DNA from: Desmodus rotundus
Lineage: Eukaryota; Chordata; Mammalia; Chiroptera; Phyllostomidae
DNA: 64,000 bases
Assembly (NCBI RefSeq): GCF_022682495.2
Contig: NC_071396.1
Location: 54,246,022 to 54,310,021 of the forward strand
Direction of reading: 5' to 3'
In this document: piece after piece, positions 31,690-43,289 of the stretch
How positions within the stretch are numbered: the stretch's first letter is position 1
Layout of the letters: the number at the start of each line of letters is the position of its first letter
Program-made: the position numbers and the translations under genes
Notes under the pieces: generated by a model
Told to the model about the DNA's origin: nothing
Seen by the model: the letters and a program-made list of their open reading frames with translations, nothing else
The model's database searches: none

Positions 31690-32921
31690 TCTGGACTGCT
31701 GGGAGTGGGCTGAGGGTGGGGAACAGGAGGGGCAACTGGGGGAGATAGAGCTAGGCCTTGGGAATGAAGTCTAGGAGTTGCTTGTGCACCAAGCCACACT
31801 CCTTGGGATCAGAGCTTGGAGGTTTGGGTACTGAGGGAATGCAGCCAGTCAAAAGAATGCCCTCCTGAACTGCCCGGGGCCATTGTTGAGGACACTGTTT
31901 CATAGCACAGATGTGTGAGGCCACATTGCCTGGGTAACCAAGCTGTGCCTTGCTAAGACTCCCCCCATACTCCCTTGCTTCAGAACTGACCAAGCACCAG
32001 GGGAGTTCTCCCCACCCCACCAGGCCAAGTTTGTGGCAGGGGTTGGTTCTTTCACTGAGCATATACAGGGCTAGCAGGATAATTGGATGGAGGAGGAGGC
32101 CCTCCTACCTACTTCCAGTACCAGATTGGGGGTGTGCCATAGAAGTCAAGAAGGCAGTAGGGGGGAAGTACTAGACCAAAGAGGCCTGTCAGTCTAGCCC
32201 GGGGAAAGAAGGGGTTGGTTGGGAGGAGGTGCTGAAAGTTTGGGAAGTTTGTTGCTCATTCTGAGAAAGCACCTGGCTCATCCCACACCCCAAACAGATA
32301 TAGTCTGAGTGGCACAAAGAAACACTCTGTCTTGTGGTTTGCTGCTTGGAATCTGCACTCGGGAGGTACACTGGCCTGTCCTCTCCATGGGCTGTGTGGC
32401 TATTATGGCATTAATAGCCACACAGCCCATGGACCTCCAGGAGAGAGTCTCTTTCTTTCTCTCTCTCTCTCTTCTGACCTGGTGGAGCATTCATGGTTTG
32501 TGTGCTCCTCACCTGGGAGCACGAGATCTTACAGCCTTAGAAGCCACATGGCCTATGGCTGCCACAGTCCTACACACAGCCTCTAGGAGGGAGCCTAAAG
32601 CCAGACAGAAGCTGGAAACAAGCTAAGCTACCAGAATGACCACTTAGCAGCTGCCTGCAGGCTCCAAAGAATGGCACTTTAAAATGGACAAGGAACACTA
32701 GACACTGCCTTTTGTTCTGGTCTTGCTGAGAACGGCTGGTCTTTGTCTGTTTTTTGCAGAGGAGATGAGCTATGAGACAGGGAGTCCCCCATTCTCCCAG
32801 ATTGTGCAGCATCCAAATAAAACCCCTTTCCTTTTTTATCAGCCCCCACCTCAAGAGTGTGGCTTCTGTAGCAGCAGGCAGGTGAACCCCCTCCTTTCTT
32901 TGTTCTGTAATAAACTCAGAA
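31690..32921 (+). mobile_element. Probable endogenous retrovirus solo LTR
   Basis: This 1.2-kb GC-richer segment interrupts an L2 copy and is therefore a younger insertion. LTR-like signals follow the expected order: a possible TATA-like TTTAAAA (32679), a polyadenylation signal AATAAA (32817), and a short C-rich stretch with 'aggtgaacccc' near the 3' end, as in many retroviral LTRs. No gag, pol or env frame is present, so it is presumably a solo LTR left by recombination. I could not fix the exact ends or find a target duplication. The length, more than 1 kb, is large for a gammaretroviral LTR. It contains a perfect hairpin at 32385-32432 and a CT-rich tract just after it. Confidence 0.5.
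32385..32432. repeat. 21-bp perfect inverted repeat, 6-nt loop
   Basis: CCATGGGCTGTGTGGCTATT (plus one A; 32385-32405) is repeated without mismatch on the other strand at 32412-32432, around the loop TGGCAT. As RNA it would form a very stable hairpin. It lies in the upstream half of the LTR-like segment, next to a CT-rich run. Confidence 0.95.
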
Positions 32922-33465
32922 ACCAAAGTCATGCACTAAAGCACATCAGATCTCTCACTTCTTTGCTCAAAATCACTATTAGCTCATTTCATCCACAAAT
33001 CCTAAATAATCCAAGCCAACAAATCCTAAAGAATCTGCCCCCTATGCCACCATTACCTCCCTGACCTCATCTCCTCCTACTCCCACTTTGTTCTCTCTGT
33101 CTTAGTCACACTGATCCTGCCTTAGGGCTGCCCCCTCTTGCTGAAATGCTCTTTCTGCAGACATCTGTACCTTTGTCATTTCCTGTATTCAAATGCCATC
33201 TCCTCAATGAAGTGTATCCTAATTACCCTACTGAAAACTGCAGCCCTCACCTGTGTCCCTGGCTCTTAATCCCATTTCCTGCTCCATTTCTAATAAACAC
33301 TATTGTTTACTCATTTATTATGTCTACCCTTGATTGTTTATCTCTCCCTATTAGAAGGTAATCTCCATGAGGGCAAGAGTTTTGTCTGTTTGGTTCACTG
33401 GTATACCTCATGTTCCTAATACAGTGCCATTGGGGGCTAAATAAATAGCTGTTAAATTGGTTGAA
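32922..33465 (+). mobile_element. L2 LINE, 3' part of the split copy
   Basis: It continues the L2 of 31140-31684: 'cacttctttgctcaaaatca', 'ctgacctcatctcctcctac', 'ttgctgaaatgctctttctg', 'tatctctccctattagaagg', 'ctccatgagggcaagagttt', 'tgtctgtttggttcactggt', 'acagtgccattgggggctaa' and 'ataaatagctgttaaat'. The last phrases are the diagnostic L2 terminus. Confidence 0.85.
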
Positions 33466-34239
33466 ATAGGATCGTAGATCACTCTTTGTGAAACAGAATT
33501 AAACTTTCCTGCAACATGTATTTATTACATCATCATGGCAGGCATTAGAATAAAATTCATATTAACTTATATTATTGCATATCAGAATTGAGTTCTTTGA
33601 ATAATTTGTGACTTTAGGATTATAGAGTCTCAGACTCTTTGTACAAGGTAATCTTTTTGGTAAAAGGTCAACATACTTGACAGTTTAATGAAGCGTTTAA
33701 CGTGTGGCCCACACTGAGCTCTCTCGGGGATTGTCACCAGAGCGGTTTGCTCCCTGGACCCTGACACTGAGTTGTGAACATGAGGAAGTATGTAGAACTT
33801 GATTTCTTTATGTTTTTTTGGGGGGGAAATGCTGCAATGGTCTGGAATTTCACCATGTTTGTTTTTCTCCCCACTGAAAGGAGTCAAGTTAAAAGTAATT
33901 ATTGATCACATAATATTTCTAGGCTTATGCTTAAAGCTAAAGAAAATGTTCAATTGTGGGAGACCTTCTGAAAAATAGTTTCATGCATTTTGGATGTCAG
34001 TCATATTGTGTTCCAAACTGTATCTCCATCAATATGATACCCAAATCATTAAATTATTGTCAGTTGACTTTTCTTTTCTAAATAGCCTAACTTGATATCT
34101 TTGAGTAAACTAGCAAGATAAAAACACAACCTACACTTACACATGTTTCATAGAGCTTATTCCTCCTGAGATGTTTTAGAAAGTGGCAGTTACTGGACAG
34201 CAGAAATATTCTTCAGAAAGGGTGGTTATACCTTTGCTA
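33466..34239. other. Unassigned non-coding DNA
   Basis: No element recognised. Confidence 0.45.
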
Positions 34240-34545
34240 CCTTGCATTTAAGTTTTGCAAAACTACTGCAGCATATATTTTTCATAGTCTGTCTGGTGTC
34301 AGCATTTTACACATTCCCTTCCTCTTCTTTTTACCTTTTGAGTCTGAGCTCTACCTTCATTTTTAATCTGATAGCTTCCTTACCATCCTCTACTGTAATC
34401 ATCTCAACCTTTACCACACTGTGTTGTAATCTTCTGTTTCATTGGATGTTGTAGACCATGTCTTCCCTCTCTCTGGCCCTATTTCTACCAAGGTGTATGG
34501 CACATAGTTCTAAGTGGGTACTTGACAGTGAATTCTTTGGTTGAT
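34240..34545 (+). mobile_element. L2 LINE fragment
   Basis: Pyrimidine-rich text ending 'tatggcacatagttctaagt' and 'gggtacttgacagtgaattc', resembling a worn L2 terminus. Weak. Confidence 0.45.
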
Positions 34546-34689
34546 TGATGGATGGATCGAGGTTTGGGTCATCAGCAGGTAGAGAATTTTTTACAGAGCC
34601 TCTTACCTAGGCCTTAGGTAAGAAAGAATTACTCTGATCCCTGAAGAATGATCTGTCTTTGTTTAGATAGTGTTATTATTTTCTTTTAA

Positions 34690-34895
34690 AATGTACCCTC
34701 AGAGGGGAATTAAATAGCCCTCACCAACACCCCTACCCCAGTCATCTCCATATTGACTGATGTTCAGAGACTAAAGTTCAGGGAGATGAAGCAGTATTTT
34801 CTAGATCACCCAGCTACTGAGTGGTAGACTGAGAATGTGCCCTCAGGTTTTCTGATTCTAATCTGGGAGCCTTCCATACCAACACACTGCTTCCA
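34690..34895 (-). mobile_element. MIR SINE, antisense
   Basis: Antisense MIR: 'gagactaaagttcagggaga', 'tctagatcacccagctactg', 'agtggtagactgagaatgtg' and 'tctgattctaatctgggagc'. Confidence 0.7.
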
Positions 34896-35239
34896 ATAAT
34901 CAGAGAAACCCAAGTCTTGGGTATAAAAGAGCATGATTTAAATCACCCAAAATAAAATAGGAGTTTTCCACTAAGCATAAGAAATAAGAGAGGTATGATT
35001 ATGATTGTATTAGAAGGCTCAAGATACAGTGATTGCAAACACCACAGGTTAATTTAGCTGGTAACAATTCCAGTTTATCCAGAGAAGGGTGTCTTGGTTT
35101 ATGGGGAAAGTTTTTTTCAGCCTAGGACAGAATTATATGACTCTTTCTCTCTCTTTTTTCCCCACAACCTCATCACCACTTTTTGGCAATGGTAAGAAAA
35201 AGAGAACCTTCCAGAAGAGTAATGGCGTGACTTTCTCTA
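34896..35239. other. Unassigned non-coding DNA
   Basis: Nothing recognised. Confidence 0.45.
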
Positions 35240-35410
35240 ATTGAGCTCTTACTGTATGTCTGATTCTGGCTCCTTCATAGCCAGTACCTCCGTCAATCTT
35301 CCCAATAAGTCTATGAAGTAAATATCCCATTTTCTGAGTGAGAGAAATTGAGGGTAAGTTCATTGGCCTCAGGTTGCAAAGACAGGGAAGACCACCTCCA
35401 AGGTTTGAAT
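35240..35410 (-). mobile_element. MIR SINE, antisense
   Basis: Antisense MIR: 'gctcttactgtatgtctgat', 'tcaatcttcccaataagtct', 'atgaagtaaatatcccattttctgagtgag' and 'aggtttgaatcatctc'. Confidence 0.65.
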
Positions 35411-35947
35411 CATCTCCATCTGGTCCTGAGGTACATTCTTTAAGCTACTATACTTCATTGCTTCCATCTTAAAGTTGGCATCTAAACACAAATGTAACAA
35501 ATAAGTGACACTTTTAGATAGCTGGTATATTTAAACCAGTGTTTATTAATTCTTCTGTAATGCCTCTTTCTCAGGCTCACCAGAGAAAAGCTTTAGAAAC
35601 GGAATGTGAGTTGTGTGGAGTATACATTGGACTTTGTTTTGTGTACTCTGGCAAGAGGGAAAATATCTCAGCCTTTCACCACATATCCCTCCTGCAGTGC
35701 CAACTGCTGTTCTAGGAGAAGCCATCTTTCAAGGAGAGAAACACATGAAAGGAAATCAATCTCCAAAACACAATCCATTGACTTAGGGGTCAGACAAGGA
35801 GCAATGTACCATTCCCCCTTTGGTGTCCTGAAATTAATTATTCCCCACCTCTCAATGATTTCTCTGAGATGGCTGGGCTGGCTTGAATAAACTGATGAGT
35901 TCAGTCCCTGGTATCAGTAGAAGCATCCATTGTTCTCTCTCTCCACC
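35411..35947. other. Unassigned non-coding DNA
   Basis: No repeat named. A 94-codon frame (35606-35890) has no motif. Confidence 0.4.
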
Positions 35948-36410
35948 TACTCAACCAGAATTTCCTAAGCACATACTATGTGTTGGATTCTGTACTGGGT
36001 ACTTAAAGCAAAACAAACAAAATACCCCTAGATTCTGCTTTTGTGAAGTTTACAGTGAAGTGAGGGTGTCCATTATTAATCAAAGAATCACAGTGATAGA
36101 CACATATTAACAAATTGTGACACAGAGCTCTGAAAAGGGGGACTTAAGTGGTATGACACCATGTAGAAACATACACGGGCCTAGACGGGGGTAAGGAGAC
36201 TTCACTGAGGAAGTCAAGCTTGCGCTGAGATCTGAATGTGGTGGAGGTGAGGTAACTCCATGCAGAGAGGATGGCCTGGGCAACAACCACATGGCAGGAG
36301 GCAGCACGGCTCACCTGAGCAACACACAGCAGGAGATAAGAGGGGGTTGGGCCACGTAGGACCCTGGTCACTGTCCCCAAAGACCTTGATTATCACAGAA
36401 GTCTGGGAGG
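35948..36410 (-). mobile_element. L2 LINE, antisense
   Basis: Starts at the L2 terminus read antisense ('tcctaagcacatactatgtg', 'ttggattctgtactgggtac', 'ttgtgaagtttacagtgaag'). It continues with 'cactgaggaagtcaagcttgcgctgagatctgaa', 'gaggatggcctgggcaacaac' and 'gttgggccacgtaggaccct'. Confidence 0.75.
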
Positions 36411-36615
36411 GATAACATGTCCTTATTCTGAGGACTTCTAGGGCCTCGTGTCTAAGATGATGGTTATCTCTGGTTTTTAGGGAGGGGACCCCGGAGTAGC
36501 TCTCTTTCAATTTGATTTAGTTCTCTCTATGTTTTTGGATCTTTGGGAGCCTAAAGGCAGAGATTTTTTTTAACCACATTCATGAAAGAACTTGGGATTC
36601 CAGAAATGGGATCAG

Positions 36616-36650
36616 ATCATCATCATCATCATCATCAAAACAAACAAACA
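36616..36650. repeat. (ATC)n short microsatellite
   Basis: About seven CAT/ATC units followed by AAAC units. Confidence 0.9.
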
Positions 36651-36659
36651 ATAACATGC

Positions 36660-36765
36660 TCACTGGTACTTTATTTGATTCTGACTAGGTACTATGCTGA
36701 GCATTTTCTGTGAATTGTCTTTTTGAATCTGCTCAACAAACTTGTAATATAGGAACCTTCAAGGC
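36660..36765 (-). mobile_element. MIR SINE fragment, antisense
   Basis: 'gactaggtactatgctgagc', 'attttctgtgaattgtcttt', 'ctgctcaacaaacttgtaat' and 'ataggaacctt' follow the antisense MIR order. Confidence 0.6.
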
Positions 36766-37149
36766 AGTCTGAGCCTAGGATTCAGAAAGCCGGAACTGTG
36801 GCCAGTGGAAACAGACACAAGCATTTACATTATGGGGATCTGAGAAGGGCTTTAAGTGTCTGACCAGTTACTGCAGGAATACTAAGCAGTGGTTGGCTCT
36901 TAATTATGCATGTGGAAAGGACTTTCTGAATCCGTTAGGAACATCCACCCACAGACCTTTCTGCTTTTGATGTCGGGGCAGATTCTATCCTACTCACTGA
37001 GTGTGTGGCTGCACATCAGGGATAATCATAATGCTCAGCCTTTGTACAGAACAGGTTGTTTCCAAATGGCTTTGCATTCGATGGCAAGGTCACCTCTCTT
37101 GGGCAGCATGATTTGCCGCCTCCCTACTATTAGTCAGGCCTCTTGATCA
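36766..37149. other. Unassigned non-coding DNA
   Basis: Nothing recognised. Confidence 0.45.
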
Positions 37150-37400
37150 AAGATAGAAAACCAGCTCAAACTGGCAGTGGGAAAGAGGGCATTGACTGGC
37201 TTACATAACTGGAAAGTTCAGGGTAGTCAGGCCCCAGGATCAGCCTGTTCCCAGATCACTCCTCTGTCTCATCCCTCTCTCCCCTCCTCTCTCTCTGTTC
37301 TCCAGCTGGACTGAACCTCCCCCAGGTCCTTCAACGAGACTTAGTTGCACCTGCCTCCCAACCATTAAAGATATTGCTTCTATGCTTCTCTGTTGACTGA
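37150..37400. other. Old repeat-like sequence, family not named
   Basis: 'ccagctcaaactggcagtgg', 'cattgactggcttacataac', 'tggaaagttcagggtagtca' and a CT-rich block with 'tctgttctccagctgg' recur widely in mammalian genomes. I cannot assign the family. Confidence 0.35.
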
Positions 37401-37439
37401 TTCCTACTCATTTCTGCCCCCATTACTAAAAATAAAATT

Positions 37440-38010
37440 ATTGGGTACCTAGCAGACTGGCTAGTCTCTAAAAATGACCCATCCCAATGAGGTACACCTC
37501 CTGATAGTCGTGCTCTTGTGTGGTCTTTTCCCTCACTGAGTCTGGGCTGCCCTGAGACTCGCTTTAACCACTAGGTAGAATAAAGCAACAGCAGCTCCAT
37601 TCCAGGGCCCCACCCAGGCCTTACAAAGGCAGAACACTTTCCACTTTTGCACTTTTGGGACATCTTAGCTGTCATGTACAGTCCACTTACCCGGCTGGAG
37701 AAACCACTTAGAGAGACCATATGCAGTAGGACAGCCCCTGGAACTACATGGAAGAGAGGCTCAGTGGCCCCAGTCATACCTGCTGAGCCCCAGCCTTCAG
37801 CATTCCCAACAAGGTGCCAGCCTTTTGAGGGAGCTGTCTTGGACATTCCTGCCCATTTGAGCCCCTAGCTGACTGCAGCCCAAGCCAATGGCATGTGGAG
37901 CAGAACAATCCTGAGTGGAGTTAAACCCATAGAATTATGATAAATAATAAATTGTGGTAATTTTAGGCTGTTAACTTTTGGAGTGGAGCATTGCATAGCA
38001 ATGATAAAAA
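37440..38010 (+). mobile_element. MLT1-like MaLR LTR, divergent
   Basis: The 3' part follows the MaLR pattern: 'agctgactgcagcccaagcc', 'gcagaacaatcctgagtgga', 'agaattatgataaataataa', 'attgtggtaattttaggctgt' and 'cattgcatagcaatgataaa'. The 5' part ('tctaaaaatgacccatccca', 'ccctgagactcgctttaacc') is less certain. Confidence 0.5.
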
Positions 38011-38089
38011 CTCTGAGTATCTGCCAGGTCCTGTGCTAGTTCCGAGTTTCATAATCATAAATACAGTAAGCATGGTCCATGGCCTCCCA

Positions 38090-38390
38090 CATCTACTCAT
38101 CTTCCCAGGCTTATCCTTCCCAGGGATATTTCCTGACTTTGCTTACTGAATGAACTTCTGCTCAAATACGCTCTATACCACTCTTTACTCCTCCATTGTA
38201 GCCCTTTGCAGACTCAGAAATAATTTACTTATTTTGCATCTGTTTGCCCTGGTAACATGATGTAAGCCCTATGAGAGCAGAGCCCATGCATGTTGAGCTC
38301 ACCACTGTGTCCTCTGCACTGTGTGCACCACTGGGGACATGATAAATGCTCAGTGGCATTTGTTGGGTGGCTAACTGACAGCAGCCTCCC
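38090..38390 (+). mobile_element. L2 LINE 3' end
   Basis: Sense L2 terminus: 'tgaacttctgctcaaatacg', 'tgtaagccctatgagagcag', 'ccactgtgtcctctgcactg' and 'acatgataaatgctcagtgg' with 'catttgttgggtgg'. Confidence 0.65.
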
Positions 38391-39454
38391 TGTAGAGTCT
38401 GCTTTTTTATGTTGGAGATGATGCCAGGATGCTGACTCCTTCACTTCTCATGGGACAGTTGAGAGAAGGCATGTCATTTTTTAATGGATGTAGAATGCTC
38501 AGGTCCTAGTAGAGTAGTCCTAACCTAAAAACTACATTCCCTTTATTTTCATTTGGAAATTATATGCACAATAATTGCCTGGTTTTTGTTTGTTTATGGT
38601 ATTCCTCGTCTACTTCCCTAATTAACCTACTAGTATTATTGAACTAAAGGGTTCACCACTTAGGGTTCTCTTAAAAAATGAGACGTGGTTGTCAAAAGGT
38701 AGTTTTACATACTTGCAGCAAGTAAGTAAAGATGACAAAGGATTCATATCCAAAGCTCTGCCTCCCCAAAGAGAGGCTTAGCCATTGCTTATATATACCA
38801 TTTGGTCAATTATATTTTGATTTCTCCTTTGCAGTTGGCCACACTTATCAGGTTGGGTTTCTATCAAGTTTATCTCATTCATAGCTCCTCTGCAAAATAT
38901 TATGCTACATTTTAACAAAGAGCAAGAATAGCATTTAGTAAGAATAGCCCAGACCTTGAGATCCTTGTCCTATGACACTAGCACCTTTTTCTTCTCACCC
39001 TGTACATTCAGAGGTCTAGCTGTTATGGAAGACAAAAGAGAAGAGAGTTTGGGGTTTTGTTTTTGTTTTTGTTTTGTTTTTGTAGGTTTTAGAGGGATTA
39101 GAAGGTAGAATGTCTGATTTAAGAGGAACACAGATCATGGTCCTTGGAATGAGTTAGTCTGGAGCAAAACAAGGACTAGAGCCCTCGCTTTCCATTGTGA
39201 GAAACTGAGTCCCTCTCTGATCAGCCAACTCCACCAGGGTTGAAAGCACACCCTTTTGGCTGGTTCTGAATCAGCCATTCCTGTCTCCAGTCTCTCTTTG
39301 GATTGGAGACTTAATGCAACATTGCTGGAGTAGTTTTATCAGTATGCAGAGAAACAGCCTTATCAGCCAAGCACATTTACAATTAGTTTGGCTTTTTTTA
39401 TCTGAAAAATGGAGAAAATATTTCCTATCTCATGAATTTATTGTAAGAATAAGA
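38391..39454. other. Unassigned non-coding DNA
   Basis: No family recognised. It contains an impure GTTTTT run at 39053-39085. Confidence 0.4.
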
Positions 39455-40865
39455 AAGAATATTTATCTATCCATCAACAAATGTATGAATTGCTTACTAT
39501 GTAATGGATATTGTTACAGTCACAAAATCCCTACTTTTGAGGAATTATATATTTGTGTGTGTGTAGATGGGCACACACATATACAGAAGAGAAGACAAAA
39601 AATTAGTAAGCAAATTGAGGCCTCTGCAGGAAACAGATAGCCCTGTCAAACAGGTAATTGATTGAAAGAGTTTAATGAGGGGGCTGATGATGATAAAGGT
39701 GCTATAGGATTAAGGGAAACCAACAAGGTATGGTGAAGCACCCAGGGGCTAACAACAGCAGAAAGCTGCTACCCCTCTAGGCCTCCAGGGTTAGGGGAAG
39801 GAACAGTCACAAGAGCTCAGAGAGAGATGCCCATAGCTATGGGAGAGCACAATCCTGAAGGAGCTGTGACCATGGGTGAAGAAACAGAGGCAGTACCTAA
39901 AACAGCATGGCAGGAAGTGGGGCAGCGAGTTAACATCCAGGCTTGGCCATCTCCCATAGTCCATCTCCTGCCGGTGCCCACCACTGGCTGAATTTAACTA
40001 GAATCTGGAAGGCCAGGGACAAGAATGTCCATGTGATGAAGTCCATACTGGTAAGCTCATGGCACAGAGAAAGTGCAGAAAAGTAGAGAGAATCTGGAAG
40101 GCAGAAAGATTATCCAGCCTTGCAAGTTAATACGTAATGTCTCAGATAGCGAGAAGTGCTGTGGTGAGAAATATAGCAGCGTTAGAAGGATGGGGGAATA
40201 GAGAAGACAGGGCATTGCTATTCTGTCTTGTATGGGACAATCAGGGACAAACTTCCTGAGGAGGTAGTATTTGATCCACGGGAGAGGACATCCACGGGAA
40301 GCAGGGGATAGAGCTATGTGTTGAAGAAGAGGAAGATCTTTTCAGGCTGAGGGAATAGCAGGTGCAAAGACCCTGAGATAGGGGCCTGCTCAACATATTC
40401 AAGGAATTATAAGGAGGCTAGTATGGCTGGAGTAGAGTAAGGGAAGGGTGTGAGAAAATTGAAGACCAAATCATGTAATTTTGATGGGAAACCATTGGAA
40501 GAATGTGAGAGGAGAAATAAATCATCTGGCTTACATTTACATGTAAAGTATATTGATCTATCCTGGGAATGGATTGGAGAGGAGCAAGAATGGGTACAGG
40601 AAGGCCATTTAGAATTTCAATGCAATAATCTAGGGGAGAGATGATGGTAGCTCAGATCAGGTAGTAACTGAGGGAGTATGACAAATGAGTGGGTTCTCAG
40701 ATATTCTAAAGACAAATTAGACGTTATTTTCTGATGAATTTGATAAGGATCATGAGAAAAAGGGAAGAGTTAGAATGACTTCGAGGCTTTGGCATAAGCA
40801 GCTAGAATGAGGAAGTTGCCATTCACTGAAGTCAAAAAGATGAGGTAAGGAACAGATTTGGGGTG
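39455..40865 (-). mobile_element. Long antisense L2 LINE, interrupted
   Basis: The L2 terminus read antisense begins at about 39460 ('caacaaatgtatgaattgct', 'tactatgtaatggatattgt'). The body resumes at about 40118 ('gtaatgtctcagatagcgag', 'gacaaacttcctgaggaggt', 'agcaggtgcaaagaccctga', 'ggaggctagtatggctggag', 'gatgggaaaccattggaaga', 'tcaatgcaataatctagggg', 'gatgatggtagctcagatca', 'agaatgacttcgaggctttgg', 'gaagttgccattcactgaag'). The gap at 39630-40117 holds foreign sequence. Confidence 0.75.
39630..40117. other. Insertion inside the L2 copy, family not named
   Basis: About 490 bases interrupt the antisense L2 ('ggaaacagatagccctgtca' to 'ggcagaaagattatccagcc'). The segment looks like an old LTR or DNA-element remnant but has no coding frame, and I cannot name it. 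Its edges are set only by where L2 text stops and resumes. Confidence 0.4.
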
Positions 40866-41189
40866 CACAAAACACTCAGCAAATGATCCATGCAGCACAC
40901 CTACTGGAACCTCAACAACAGTTCAGGTGATGAGATTCCTAGCACAGGTAAAGCATGACCCAAACACCTTCAGTCTTCCAAACTGGAAACTATTGTCTAG
41001 TTTTTAAAAATAAGATAATTTAATTAATTCTCTTCTATCTCAAGCATATCTCAACCTGATTTTCTGTCCTTTAAATTTATCATGCTATCCTCATTGGGCA
41101 ATCTACCCCAATCTTCACACTTAGGTTTACGTATTTTTCTTTATTTGGATCCTTTACTTTCGACCTATAGAGATTCTACTCAGCTTTAA
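40866..41189. other. Unassigned non-coding DNA
   Basis: Nothing recognised. It ends at the duplication of the next SINE. Confidence 0.45.
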
Positions 41190-41459
41190 AAGTCCAGCTC
41201 AGCACCGCCCAGTGTGGCTCAGTTGGTTGGGTGTCATCTCACAAAGTGAAAGGTTGTGGTTTTGATTCCTTGTCGGGGCACATGCCTGGGTTGCAGGTTT
41301 GGTCCCTGGTTGGGGCATGCACCAGAGGCAACCGATCAGTGTTTCTCTCTCACACTAATATTTCTCTTCATCTCTTTCTCCCTCCCTTCCCCTCTCTCTA
41401 AAAATAAATAAATAAAATCTTTAAAAGCAAATAAATTAAAAAATACAAGTCCAGCTCAG
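41190..41459 (+). mobile_element. Ves-type bat SINE with 13-bp TSD
   Basis: AAGTCCAGCTCAG is repeated exactly at 41190-41202 and 41447-41459. The SINE reads CGCCCAGTGTGGCTCAGTTG, 'ggttgtggttttgattcctt', 'ggcacatgcctgggttgcag', 'catgcaccagaggcaaccga', 'tcagtgtttctctctcacac', then a CT-rich stretch, 'aataaataaataaaatcttt' and an extended A-rich tail. Full length, with a perfect duplication. Confidence 0.92.
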
Positions 41460-41965
41460 TTCCCATCTAATCCATGGGAATTCTTCTGTGTCATTTTATC
41501 ACACAGATTTTAAAAAGGTTCATAAATCATAAATGTTTGTAATATGCATTCTCCAAGGGTGAAGATTCTTCTTTCCTGGGTTAGGACTAGGAATTTCCTT
41601 TAGAGGGCAGATGTCAAATAACTGGTAGAGCAAAACACAAAACTATGAAGTCCAAAGTAGAGACAGATAGAGGAGATGGAAACAATTAAGAAAGTGTACA
41701 TAGGAGTGGGATTTTTTTTTTTTTTTGCAGTGGGGGAGGTAGACAAAGACTGAAATAGCCATTATGTTTGTGAGAGCAAGTGAGATTAAGAGTATAGGAA
41801 GATTCTTAAAAGTGTTGATGTTTAAGAACGTGCTCTCATCCTTTATTTTTTCAATTGAAGATACTGAGTAGAGATTGAATTACTTTCATTTGTCTTTTTC
41901 TGCAGGTTAGCTATCTCTGTAAATAAAATTATGTGATTGAACTAACCATGTGGGTTCTTGGTTTT
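41460..41965. other. Unassigned non-coding DNA
   Basis: No family recognised. Poly-T of 14 at 41713-41726. Confidence 0.45.
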
Positions 41966-42960
41966 AATATTATTAAGTGATCAGGGTGAAGCTCAGTGAG
42001 GAAGTGACATTAGAGCAAAAATTTAAAGGAAGCAAGTGAGGAGCCATCCAGTGAGCATCTAGGGGCAGAGCATCCTGGGTGGAGGTAAAGGCCTGTACAG
42101 AGACCTGGAGGTGTGTGTATGCCTATGTGTTTGAAAAACAGCAAGGAAGTCAGAGACCAGCAGAGTGCCTCAGCATAAGCAAAGAATATAGAACTAGATG
42201 AGTCAGAAAGTAATGGGGCCAGATCACGGAGGATGCCTTACACCATTGTAAGGATGCTAGCTTTTAATCTGAATGGGAAGCCATCATGATTTTGGGGAAA
42301 GGTGTGACATGTCTGACTTATGTTCTTAAGGCATCACTCTGATGAATGGAGGGTAGACCACCATGGTGGAGACAAGGCTGAAACAGGAAGGTCAGTTAAC
42401 AGGCTATTGCAGTAACCCATTAATCCAGTTGATCATTGCTCAGACTTTAGAGGTGGCAGTGGAAATAATGAAAATTAGTCAGCTTCTGTGTGAATGTTTA
42501 GGATAAATCCAATAGGATTTATGACAAATAATTTTGGGAGTCCAGAAGAAATAGTGAAATCAATGGCAACTCCAAGTTTTTGGTCCCAGTAAATGGAAGA
42601 ATGTAGTTATTTTTAACTAAGAGGGGGCAGTAACAGTGGGGTAGGTTTTTGTTGTGCTGTGATGAGGCTGGCTGTTGTGAGATCAGGAATTTGGTTATGA
42701 TAGTAGTAACCATGTCAGATTTGCAAAGTCTTTTAGATCTCTTAATGAAGATCTATAATAGGCAAATGGACATACAAATCTGGGGTTCAGGAGAGAGGTC
42801 TAGAAGCAGATGTAAATTTGGGGGTTATTGGCATAAAGTTAGTATTTAAAGCCATGAGCTTACCAAGGTGTGAGTGTAGAATAAGAAAAAAAAAACAAGA
42901 TTAAAAGCTGGGCTGGGACTAATCAAATGGAAAGAGGTCCAATTGAAGAGGAAGAAGCAG
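41966..42960 (-). mobile_element. Long antisense L2 LINE
   Basis: Nearly 1 kb of antisense L2: 'gggcagagcatcctgggtgg', 'ggccagatcacggaggatgc', 'gaatgggaagccatcatgat', 'aggtgtgacatgtctgactt', 'ggcatcactctgatgaatgg', 'acaggctattgcagtaaccc', 'ggcaactccaagtttttggt', 'gttcaggagagaggtctaga', 'atttgggggttattggcata' and 'aagccatgagcttaccaagg'. This is the best-preserved copy of the family in the window. Confidence 0.8.
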
Positions 42961-43125
42961 CATGTTATACATTTTCCTTCTATTCCCTCAGAGAATTTAG
43001 CAGAACACTCAATGCACAGTAGGCACCCCTAACTATGTGCTACTTGATGAGAATTTGATACAGGAAAGATGAGTTTTCCAACAGTCAGACAGAATAGCTA
43101 CACATTTCAAATGACTACTAAAAAG
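42961..43125. other. Unassigned flank
   Basis: A short phrase at 42975-43050 resembles an L2 terminus in sense orientation but is too short to call. Confidence 0.35.
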
Positions 43126-43130
43126 ATGCC

Positions 43131-43169
43131 GTGTGTGTGTGTGTGTGTGTGTGAGTGGGTGTGTGTGTA
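43131..43169. repeat. (GT)n microsatellite
   Basis: About 16-18 GT units with one GAGTGG interruption. Confidence 0.95.
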
Positions 43170-43289
43170 GGAGGTAGTCTGATACCACCAAGCAATTCTC
43201 AGACACTCCCTGGGTATCATACAATTCAATTCCCTTTTGACAGCTACCTAGAGAATAGCCATCAGATTGCACAGGTTAGGGGCTCAGTT

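Noticed and set aside
32309..32626. 105-codon plus frame within the LTR-like segment as a possible retroviral protein
   Set aside because: It spans the hairpin and the CT tract and shows no retroviral motif; overlapping frames in other phases are equally long.
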